Below, piece after piece: positions 16,456-23,161 of a stretch of 33,366 nucleotides of DNA. The stretch comes from Treponema sp. (GTDB lineage: Bacteria > Spirochaetota > Spirochaetia > Treponematales > Treponemataceae). The notes beneath the pieces are model-generated. The model was not told the DNA's origin, made no database searches, and saw only the letters and a list, made by a program, of their open reading frames with translations. The first letter of the stretch is position 1, and every line of letters begins with the position of its first letter. The DNA is taken from NCBI GenBank assembly GCA_017617145.1, contig JAFZWX010000112.1, forward strand, positions 1-33,366, read 5' to 3'. The translations under genes were made by a program, and so were the position numbers.

Positions 16456-18432
16456 TTACTTCTTCAAAAGTTTAGCCAGTTTCTCTGCTGTAAAGCCCAT
16501 TGCTTCAGCTACCTTATTAGCAGGACCGGAAGTACCGAATGTATCAATACAGAAGCAGTTTTCTTTAGAAGTGAACTGGAGCCATTCCATAGAAATACCG
16601 GCTTCGGTACAAACTATGCGCTTTGCAGGTCCAATAATTGCTTCCTGCTTTGCCTTTGGAAGGTTTTCGAACTTCTTAAGGTCTGGAACAGATACAACAC
16701 GAATCTTCTTATCTTTAACCATATCAGCAGCTTTAAGAGCCATATTAACTTCTGAACCGCTTGCAAGAATTGTAATATCCGGTTTGTCTGCACCAGTCTT
16801 AACAATGTAAGCACCGCAGCTTGCCATATTCTTCTTCCAGCTCTTGTCATCCTTTGCATAAACAGCAAGTGCCTGGCGTGTGAATGCCATACAAACAGGG
16901 TGATCTTTAGAAGCGTAAGCAATCTTCCATGCTTCCATAGATTCTTCAGGGTCACCAGGGCGCAAAGCCTGAACACCAGGAATTGCACGAAGAGATGTCA
17001 TAGTTTCGATTGGCTGGTGAGTTGGTCCGTCTTCACCTACGTAAATTGAATCGTGTGTGAATACGTAAATTACAGGCTGCTTCATCAAAGAAACAACGCG
17101 CAAGCTTGGACGCAAATAATCAGCAAATACAAGGAATGTAGCACAGAATGGTCGCAAACCACCATGCAAAGAAATACCTGCACAAACAGCAGACATTGCA
17201 AACTCGCGGATACCGTATTCAATTGTACGACCGGCGCGGTTAGCAGGGCTGAATGTTCCGTTATCTGTTGCCTTGAATGCAGTCTTGTTTGGTCCCATAA
17301 GGTCTGCAGAACCACCAACAAGGTTTGCATAACGTGCAGCAATTACGTTCAATGCTTTTCCAGACGCATCGCGTGTAGCACAGGCATCGCCTACTTTGTA
17401 AGCAACATCCTTTACGCTTGCATCTGTAACTGCATCTGAATGGTAAGCATCCCAAAGCTTTTTAAGTTCAGGATTTTCTTTTGCCCATGCAGCAAATTCA
17501 GCATTCCAGTCTGCTTCTGCCTTAGCAAATGCAGCCTTCTTCTTTTCAAAATATTTGTAAGCATCTGGAACAACGTAGAAGTCCTTATCTACAGGAAGTC
17601 CAAGCTTTTTCTTAGCAGCCTTAATTCCTTCAGCACCAAGTGGAGCACCGTGAACATCAGCAGTTCCCTGCTTTGGAGCACCCTTACCAATTACACTCTT
17701 GAGCATAATCAAAGTTGGCTGATCCTTGCACTTCTTAGCTTCTTTTACAAGGGCAACAATTCCTTCTACATCGTACATGCTGCCTTTAAGAACCTGCCAG
17801 CCGTATGCCTTGTAGCGGGCTGCAATATTATCTGTAAATGTGATGTCAGTACATCCGTCAATAGAAATCTTATTCTGATCGTAGAATACAATCAATTTTC
17901 CAAGCTTAAGGTTTCCGGCAAGTGAACAAGCTTCAGAAGCAACACCTTCCTGAAGACATCCTTCACCAACCAAAGAATATGTATAATGGTCAACAATTTT
18001 ATGATTCTTAGTGTTGAACTTTGCAGCGAGCATCTGTTCTGCAACAGCCATACCAACAGCCATTGAAACGCCCTGTCCAAGTGGACCACCAGTACATTCA
18101 ACACCGTCTGTGTCCCCAAATTCAGGGTGACCAGGACACTTAGAACCAACCTGACGGAAGTTCTTAATGTCGTCCATGCTTACTTTGTATCCAGCCAAGT
18201 GGAGGATGCTGTAAAGAAGCATAGAACCATGACCTGCAGAAAGTACAAAACGGTCTCTGTCTGCCCATTTTGAATCAGCAGGATTGTGCTTCATAACTTC
18301 GCCGTACAAAACTGCAGCAGCTTCTGCAGCACCAAGTGGAAGTCCAGGGTGACCTGAATTTGCCTTTTGAATTGCGTCCATTGACAAGCTGCGGATAGAA
18401 AGTGCAACTGCCTCAACACCTTTTTTGTCCAT
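16456..18432 (-). CDS. tkt: Transketolase
   Basis: 658 residues, full length for the family. It transfers two-carbon ketol units between sugar phosphates in the non-oxidative pentose phosphate pathway, using thiamine diphosphate and a divalent metal. The TPP domain shows SAGHGSMLLYSILHLAGY, GGPLGQGVSMAVGMA and GEGCLQEGVASEACSLAG followed by FYDQNKISIDG. The pyrimidine domain has the Glu of IREFAMSAVCAGI and HDSIYVGEDGPTHQP. The C-terminal domain ends at about 658. ATG 18432 has an AGGAGA SD eight bases upstream. It follows the EIIA-like gene by 22 bases, suggesting co-transcription and a link between sugar phosphate flow and PTS-type signalling. A type A hairpin and a terminator follow the stop. 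Confidence 0.97.
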   Translation of the reverse strand: MDKKGVEAVALSIRSLSMDAIQKANSGHPGLPLGAAEAAAVLYGEVMKHNPADSKWADRDRFVLSAGHGSMLLYSILHLAGYKVSMDDIKNFRQVGSKCPGHPEFGDTDGVECTGGPLGQGVSMAVGMAVAEQMLAAKFNTKNHKIVDHYTYSLVGEGCLQEGVASEACSLAGNLKLGKLIVFYDQNKISIDGCTDITFTDNIAARYKAYGWQVLKGSMYDVEGIVALVKEAKKCKDQPTLIMLKSVIGKGAPKQGTADVHGAPLGAEGIKAAKKKLGLPVDKDFYVVPDAYKYFEKKKAAFAKAEADWNAEFAAWAKENPELKKLWDAYHSDAVTDASVKDVAYKVGDACATRDASGKALNVIAARYANLVGGSADLMGPNKTAFKATDNGTFSPANRAGRTIEYGIREFAMSAVCAGISLHGGLRPFCATFLVFADYLRPSLRVVSLMKQPVIYVFTHDSIYVGEDGPTHQPIETMTSLRAIPGVQALRPGDPEESMEAWKIAYASKDHPVCMAFTRQALAVYAKDDKSWKKNMASCGAYIVKTGADKPDITILASGSEVNMALKAADMVKDKKIRVVSVPDLKKFENLPKAKQEAIIGPAKRIVCTEAGISMEWLQFTSKENCFCIDTFGTSGPANKVAEAMGFTAEKLAKLLKK

Positions 18433-18454
18433 AAAAAATATCTCCTAATTTATT

Positions 18455-18934
18455 TTATTTATCTAATTCACGAATAAGACTTAAAAGTTCTGCTTCACCT
18501 GCATGTGCCTCAAGTGCTTTGCGGAATCTTAAATTACGGAACAAACCTGCAAGCTCTGTAAGAACCTTAAGATGAACCTGAGAATTATGAGTAAGCAAAA
18601 CAAACATTACATAAACCTCTCGTTCATCAGGGGCCTGCATGTCAATTGGATTTTTTAAATATACAACACAGATTTTCTGTTCTTCGTCGCTTTTAATAAT
18701 TGAAGCGCGTGCATGTGGAAGAGCAATACCGTTTCCAACTGCAGTACTCAAAACCTGTTCACGGGCACACAAAGCAGAATAAATTTGTTCGCTTGTAACT
18801 CCTTCCGGCTTTTCAATTTTATCACTGATTATTTTATAAATCTCTTGAGGAGTATTACCCTCTATATCAAAAAGTACCCCACCGCGATGGATTAAGACTG
18901 GTAAATCCACACCATCATTCAAACTTGTTTCCAT
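18455..18934 (-). CDS. PTS EIIA-like protein (fructose/nitrogen-PTS type)
   Basis: 159 residues from ATG 18934. The upstream ATG at 18943 is only two bases from the GGAG motif, whereas 18934 is about ten bases from it, so 18934 is preferred. The domain is PTS EIIA type 2 (Pfam PF00359): VGNGIALPHARA with the phosphorylatable His74, then KNPIDMQAPDEREVYVMFVLL and SQVHLKVLTELAGLFRN. No membrane domain or other PTS part is fused or nearby. This points to a regulatory EIIA of the PtsN kind rather than a sugar transporter subunit, as seen in spirochaetes with incomplete PTS systems. It lies between the 487-residue unknown gene and tkt on the same strand. Confidence 0.88.
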   Translation of the reverse strand: METSLNDGVDLPVLIHRGGVLFDIEGNTPQEIYKIISDKIEKPEGVTSEQIYSALCAREQVLSTAVGNGIALPHARASIIKSDEEQKICVVYLKNPIDMQAPDEREVYVMFVLLTHNSQVHLKVLTELAGLFRNLRFRKALEAHAGEAELLSLIRELDK

Positions 18935-18957
18935 TTTACACATTCTCCATTTATTTA

Positions 18958-18987
18958 ATGAATCCTAAGGCGTACCAGGATTTCATT
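18958..18987 (-). other. Hairpin between the unknown gene and the EIIA gene
   Basis: AATGAATCCT (18958-18967 region) pairs with AGGATTTCATT (18977-18987) with one bulged base. It overlaps the stop codon region of the 18986-20449 gene and has no T-run. Could modulate read-through or mRNA stability between the two genes. Confidence 0.35.
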
Positions 18988-20449
18988 AATGAACTATTTT
19001 TATACTGTCGTAAGTTATCGCTTCGAGCGAATTATGAAGGATTCCTCCAATTTCATCAAAGGTTTCTTCCATCCCATCAAGCGAAAGCACCACATCATCA
19101 AAATGGAAGACTTCTCTTAAGTAATCCGCTTCCATCTCTTCAACTATTCTTGCAACATGACTGAATAACTGAACAAGAATTACAAGTTCCTGCTGAGGAA
19201 AATCCTGCAAACTCAAGCCCGAACATCCAATAGCACATAACAGATAACTGACTTGCGAAAACAAATCAAGAACTCGCTTTCTTAATGGTGCAAGCTTATA
19301 ATCTTCAAACTGATTATAAACTTTATTAAGTATATCACGACGCTTTTCTATATTCAATAATACAAGCTTACGTTCTGCTACAGACATCTTTAAGGTTGGA
19401 GGAAAAATTTCATCCACAAGAGCATCAACCGTTTTTTTACTATTATGCTCCCGTTCATCAAAAATATAATTCTTTATATACGAATCAATTATCTGAGGTG
19501 AGAAAATCATCGACATATTCGAGAACAAAGATTCTGCAGAAGAATTTTTATTCCAGTTACCAATATAAGGAACCGGCTGATTTGCATACCAGATTCTAGA
19601 CTCAACTCCATAAGGCGAAAATCCGATTTTTTTTGTATGCTTCAAAAACTCTTCAATACTACCACAATTTCTTGTACAAAGCTCCTGCTGGTTTTCCAAA
19701 AACAAAAAAGCAAGCTGTTGTTCAATTGAAGAAACAGGACCACTTGTTTCAAAGCTGTTCATAAGTCCTTTTTCAAAAATTGAATACCATTCTTCTCGAT
19801 CCAGATCTTCAGTCGTAAGTTCATTGGAAGAATCTGCAGGAAGAACAGTAAGTTCAACAAGATCAGCAGCCCAGTCAACAACACGACCAAGAATTCTATC
19901 ACCAAGTTTTATTGTTCTTCCCCCAGTGATTTTTGAAAGCGGCCAGGCAGTAAGTTCAATTTCGGAAGGCATTCCATACTGAAGAGAAGAAAGCTGCAGC
20001 TTTGTATTTGAATGGTCATTAAAAATGTATGGCAAAACATAACCTTCCCCATAGAGCGCAAAAGTATCCAGAGCAAGATTCATAGAAAAGGTTACCGGTT
20101 TTGGATTTACAATTATTTTTCCATTTGTAACATGAAGCTCATCAGGAGGGATTTCTGGATTTACAAAAGGAATACATCGGTGTCCAAGAAGAATATGACC
20201 TTTTTGAATTTCCTCTGCCGAAGGCTTAAAACTGAACCATCTGCCTATAAAAACACCTGCTCTTGTAATAAACTCTTCGTTTACAAGAGAAAAAACCATA
20301 TCAGAGGAATCCAGAATTGTACGTGCATAATCGCGACTAAGCTTCACACCATCAGATTTCATCAAACGGATAAAATCATCGAGTGTGAAAATATCGTGAT
20401 AATTGAGAAGAAAATCTTGTATAACAGTGGTTTCATCTATAGGCATCAT
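18986..20449 (-). CDS. Conserved-looking hypothetical protein, 487 residues
   Basis: I do not recognise a family. There is no signal peptide or membrane segment, so it should be cytoplasmic. The N-terminal about 75 residues (FTLDDFIRLMKSD, LSRDYARTILDSSDMVF, ITRAGVFIGRWFSFKPS) look like a helix-turn-helix or winged-helix module. A beta-rich middle follows (about 75-200, including LGDRILGRVVDWAADLVELTV). The C-terminal half (about 240-487) is mainly helical, with heptad-like stretches from about 385. Two adjacent ATGs (20449, 20446) begin the frame; no SD is visible and the upstream is TAAATTTATAT. Downstream on the same strand are the EIIA-like gene and tkt, so a role in carbon or energy regulation is possible but not shown. 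Confidence 0.75.
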   Translation of the reverse strand: MMPIDETTVIQDFLLNYHDIFTLDDFIRLMKSDGVKLSRDYARTILDSSDMVFSLVNEEFITRAGVFIGRWFSFKPSAEEIQKGHILLGHRCIPFVNPEIPPDELHVTNGKIIVNPKPVTFSMNLALDTFALYGEGYVLPYIFNDHSNTKLQLSSLQYGMPSEIELTAWPLSKITGGRTIKLGDRILGRVVDWAADLVELTVLPADSSNELTTEDLDREEWYSIFEKGLMNSFETSGPVSSIEQQLAFLFLENQQELCTRNCGSIEEFLKHTKKIGFSPYGVESRIWYANQPVPYIGNWNKNSSAESLFSNMSMIFSPQIIDSYIKNYIFDEREHNSKKTVDALVDEIFPPTLKMSVAERKLVLLNIEKRRDILNKVYNQFEDYKLAPLRKRVLDLFSQVSYLLCAIGCSGLSLQDFPQQELVILVQLFSHVARIVEEMEADYLREVFHFDDVVLSLDGMEETFDEIGGILHNSLEAITYDSIKIVH

Positions 20450-20502
20450 ATATAAATTTAATAAAAAAAATGTATTTTGTGAATAAAAAATGAATCAAAT
20501 AA

Positions 20503-20574
20503 CTCCAATAATTTACTGCCTGCGAGCAAACAGGGCGAAGAGGGAGTTTGCTCGCATTCAGTAAATTATTGGAG
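20503..20574. repeat. 72-bp near-perfect palindrome between MBL hydrolase and unknown gene
   Basis: CTCCAATAATTTACTG (20503-20518) pairs with CAGTAAATTATTGGAG (20559-20574). After a short mismatch, an inner stem GCGAGCAAAC (20522-20531) pairs with GTTTGCTCGC (20546-20555), plus the flanking T-A pair. The 14-base loop is purine-rich. A smaller hairpin GGAGC/GCTCC (20571-20584) overlaps its right end. It would fold strongly in the transcript downstream of the hydrolase gene. The origin could be a miniature mobile element or a strong transcription-end structure; no T-run directly follows. Confidence 0.75.
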
Positions 20575-20590
20575 CAATGGCTCCTTTTCC

Positions 20591-21478
20591 CTAAACTTCT
20601 AACTCCAATCCATCATACGCAGGAGCCGCGACTCCTTTTATATCAGGAAACTCATTTTTATGTTCTTTCATATATAACTCGTACTCTACATGACTTGAAT
20701 TGTGGGTCATGTGAGTTATCCACATATTTTTTACGCCGATTCTATCTGCGGCCTGCATCGCTTCAAGAATACTAAAATGAGTACTATGAGGCTTTATACG
20801 AAGTCCGTCAATTACGCATTCTTCAATTACACCACCCTGCTCCAAGCCTGCCGCTTCTCTAATAAGTTCAAAAGCCTGGTCGCTTATAAAATTACAGTCA
20901 GTTAAATAAGCAATTGATTTTTTACAGCCATCCGCACCAGTCTTTGTAAAAAGCCAGCCTACAGTTTCAAGGTGCCCGTGCATCATAGGAATTGGGGTAA
21001 TTGTAACATCGTCCACAACAAAAGGTTCTGCTGCTTCTTTAAGTTCAACTCTTGCATGACCACCACCCTCTTTAACAGGAATAAAAAAATATGCAAAACG
21101 ATAGGTAAGGTCTCGAATTGTAGAAGCATTTGTGTAAATTGGAATTGCAGGAGCATTATATTGTGCCAACGCACCAGGATTTTCAGGCTTTTTCCACATA
21201 TCGCAGCTAAAAACCCTAAGGTCGTCAAGTCCGTGCAAGTGATCAGCATGACTGTGTGTAAGAAGAACTGCATCAAGTTTTTTAATATTATGTTCAAGCG
21301 CCTGCATTCTAAAATCCGGACCCACATCAATAAGAATATTTGTTCCGGCATCTGTTGTAAAAAAAGCCGCAGCTCTATATCGTTTGTCACGCTTATCCTG
21401 AGATTTACAAACAGCACAGTCGCAGCCAATAACAGGAATACCGTGACTAGTGCCGGTTCCAAGTAAAAGAAGTTTCAT
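20591..21478 (-). CDS. MBL-fold metallo-hydrolase, PhnP-like
   Basis: 295 residues. The N-terminus GTGTSHGIPVIGCDCAVC carries the Cys19/Cys21/Cys24 set typical of PhnP-type enzymes, which bind an extra structural zinc. The metallo-beta-lactamase metal motif is THSHADHLHGLDD (75-80), with later ligands in MMHGHLE, YLTDCNF and THMTHNSSH. Family members are cyclic phosphodiesterases (PhnP opens phosphoribosyl 1,2-cyclic phosphate). No phosphonate genes are nearby, so the substrate here is open; a housekeeping nucleotide or cyclic phosphate repair role is plausible. The SD is weak (AAGG before seven T). Directly upstream lie the type A repeats and the L28 terminator, so it is probably a separate transcript. 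Confidence 0.9.
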   Translation of the reverse strand: MKLLLLGTGTSHGIPVIGCDCAVCKSQDKRDKRYRAAAFFTTDAGTNILIDVGPDFRMQALEHNIKKLDAVLLTHSHADHLHGLDDLRVFSCDMWKKPENPGALAQYNAPAIPIYTNASTIRDLTYRFAYFFIPVKEGGGHARVELKEAAEPFVVDDVTITPIPMMHGHLETVGWLFTKTGADGCKKSIAYLTDCNFISDQAFELIREAAGLEQGGVIEECVIDGLRIKPHSTHFSILEAMQAADRIGVKNMWITHMTHNSSHVEYELYMKEHKNEFPDIKGVAAPAYDGLELEV

Positions 21479-21485
21479 AAAAAAA

Positions 21486-21559
21486 CCTTGTCATTCTCGG
21501 GAAAACCCCTTGTCATTCTCGGGAAAACCCCTTGTCATTCTCGGGCTTGACCCGAGAAT
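21486..21559. repeat. Two 22-bp half-copies followed by a complete type A palindrome
   Basis: The unit CCTTGTCATTCTCGGGAAAA starts at 21486, 21508 and (as the left half of a full palindrome) 21530. The first two copies have only the left arm; the third continues as CTTGA plus CCCGAGAAT to make a perfect 9-bp stem (21537-21559). This looks like stepwise duplication of a half-element next to an intact one. It occupies the leader region of the MBL hydrolase gene. Confidence 0.85.
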
Positions 21560-21563
21560 CTTA

Positions 21564-21595
21564 AAATAAAAAAAGCCGCCCACAGGAGCGACTTT
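21564..21595 (-). terminator. Rho-independent terminator of rpmB
   Basis: On the - strand AAAGTCGCTC pairs with GGGCGGCTTT across a CTGT loop (10 bp with two G-U pairs), followed by a T-rich run (TTTTATTTTAA). It begins about 22 bases after the L28 stop codon. Confidence 0.88.
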
Positions 21596-21617
21596 TCAAC
21601 ACAATTCTGAAAACAAT

Positions 21618-21845
21618 TTAGTTCTGAGCTGCTGCAGCTTCTGCCTTAGGAACTCTAACCTTCTTGTCTACAAAACCAGCCTTAAGACATTTTGTACAGA
21701 TATTGATAGTTCTTGAAGTACCACCGAACTGAGCCTTTACCTTAAGAAGGTTTGGTCTCCATGTTCTGCGTGTATGATTATAAGATTTACTAACCTTGTT
21801 ACCTGACATTACGCCTTTTCCACAGATATCACAACATCTAGACAT
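21618..21845 (-). CDS. rpmB: 50S ribosomal protein L28
   Basis: 75 residues, usual length. It binds 23S rRNA in the large subunit. The family signature is MSRCCDICGKGVMSGNKVSK, then SYNHTRRTWRPNLLKVK and TINICTKCLKAGFV. The two Cys pairs (CDIC and CTKC) mark the zinc-binding form of L28. The start at ATG 21845 is chosen because the family begins at MSRCCD and an AAGGAAGGA SD lies eight bases upstream; the frame is open further upstream but that part is leader. The gene has its own promoter (21904-21932) and terminator (21564-21595), so it is a single-gene transcript. Confidence 0.97.
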   Translation of the reverse strand: MSRCCDICGKGVMSGNKVSKSYNHTRRTWRPNLLKVKAQFGGTSRTINICTKCLKAGFVDKKVRVPKAEAAAAQN

Positions 21846-21903
21846 TTTCGTATCCTTCCTTATATAAAAACAAATTTCCCACAGATAAATAGATAGTTTA
21901 GAA

Positions 21904-21932
21904 AATATATAGGAATTCGGAAAAAAAGTCAA
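21904..21932 (-). promoter_or_regulatory. Sigma-70-type promoter for rpmB
   Basis: On the - strand: -35 TTGACT (21927-21932), a 17-base spacer, -10 TATATT (21904-21909). The start codon is about 60 bases downstream. Strong match to consensus, as expected for a ribosomal protein gene. Confidence 0.75.
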
Positions 21933-22003
21933 TTAGTAATCGCCACATTCCAGGGAAATCAGGCAAACTGCTAATCTGCAATCAAAATCTGTGCGTATCA
22001 TTA

Positions 22004-22032
22004 TTGACATCTTTAATATTGTGAAGTAAATT
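22004..22032 (+). promoter_or_regulatory. Sigma-70-type promoter for the diguanylate cyclase gene
   Basis: Perfect -35 TTGACA (22004-22009), 17-base spacer, -10 TAAATT (22027-22032, 4 of 6 consensus). The predicted start is near 22039, giving a very short leader with the AGGAGAGAGG ribosome site at 22040-22049. Confidence 0.65.
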
Positions 22033-22050
22033 CTTTTATAGGAGAGAGGC

Positions 22051-23154
22051 ATGATTGCATCAATCAAAAAAGCTTTAGGTCTAAACAAAATACATCCCGA
22101 AATTCAATACTTTCTTGATTACGCAAACCTTAGCATTGCGGTGCCGGGCTCCTTTGTTGTAATGCTTGTTGAACTTCTGGCATTCATTAATACCTTTTTT
22201 TATACAATCAAAGATGGGCAGGATCCTACCAAATGGCTTTTTTATCATCGGGCACTTTATCTTTATCTTTTTATTGCCGCTGCACAGCTTTTTGCTTATG
22301 CTTTTTATCATAAAAAGACTCATAAGGAATTTTCACGAATTAAATTAAACATAAGCATAATATTTTTTATAGTGGCACTTCTTGTTTTTGGAAATTGTAT
22401 TTCTATTAACGATTATATAAATCATGAGCAGATTCTTGTTTTTATTACAATTGAACTTTTTGTTTCGTGCCTTTTTATGATAAAACCTTATCTGGCAATT
22501 TTGCTGATAGTAATTCCATTTGCAGTTTTCTACCATTTAATGGCAACTACTATTGGAGTTTCTGGCGCCACAAAGGTAAATTATCCTATCATCATGATTT
22601 TCTTTATTCTGGTAAACATAGTACGCTACAAGCAATATTTAAGAGTTGCCGAAAATAATGTTATTAATCACGAGCTTGCGGACCAGCTTAGAAATTCTTC
22701 GCGTTATGATTTCTTAACAAAGCTTAAAAACCGTAATGCTTTAAACATGGATTTTGAAAATCCTAAAAACCCAAGCCTTAATTCTTCTTTTATCATTATG
22801 GTTACTGATATTGATGATTTTAAAAAGTATAATGATGAGAACGGTCACAACATTGGAGATGAGCTTCTTAAAAATTTTGCTTCAATACTTCAAACAATTT
22901 TTGGCAAAAAACACTGCTACCGTTACGGCGGCGACGAATACCTGCTTGTTCTGCCGGAAATTAATGAACAAGAGTTTCTTCAAAAAATTTCAATCTGTAA
23001 AGAAAAAATTGATGAAGATTTTCATTTTAGCGGCGGCTATACCAGAGGCGTTGTAAGTTCATCTAAAGATTTATACAACCTTATAACTCTGGCAGACCAG
23101 AATCTATACAAAGCAAAAGGCTCTGGAAAAAATCAGGTTATTGGAAGCTTTTAG
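22051..23154 (+). CDS. Membrane-bound diguanylate cyclase (GGDEF domain)
   Basis: 367 residues. About six hydrophobic segments span residues 30-195 (for example FVVMLVELLAFINTFFYTI and PIIMIFFILVNIVRYK), then a short helix and a GGDEF domain (about 225-367). It would make cyclic di-GMP from two GTP. Visible motifs are LTKLKNRNAL, TDIDDFKKYNDENGHNIGDE, and the active site RYGGDEY at 291-297 (the GGDEY variant). There is no RxxD motif five residues before GGDEY (the stretch is FGKKHCYRY), so product inhibition at the usual I-site is probably absent. It has its own promoter and a strong SD. It converges on uvrB with a 7-base gap. The signal sensed by the membrane part is unknown. Confidence 0.93.
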   Translation: MIASIKKALGLNKIHPEIQYFLDYANLSIAVPGSFVVMLVELLAFINTFFYTIKDGQDPTKWLFYHRALYLYLFIAAAQLFAYAFYHKKTHKEFSRIKLNISIIFFIVALLVFGNCISINDYINHEQILVFITIELFVSCLFMIKPYLAILLIVIPFAVFYHLMATTIGVSGATKVNYPIIMIFFILVNIVRYKQYLRVAENNVINHELADQLRNSSRYDFLTKLKNRNALNMDFENPKNPSLNSSFIIMVTDIDDFKKYNDENGHNIGDELLKNFASILQTIFGKKHCYRYGGDEYLLVLPEINEQEFLQKISICKEKIDEDFHFSGGYTRGVVSSSKDLYNLITLADQNLYKAKGSGKNQVIGSF

Positions 23155-23161
23155 GCGCACA

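Noticed and set aside
17053..17925. Open frames antisense to the transketolase gene
   Set aside because: Cys/Ser-rich translations without motifs, fully inside a well-supported gene.
21486..21559. Three 22-base-spaced repeats as a CRISPR or operator array
   Set aside because: There are no spacers between units, and the third unit shows they are half-copies of the dispersed type A palindrome.
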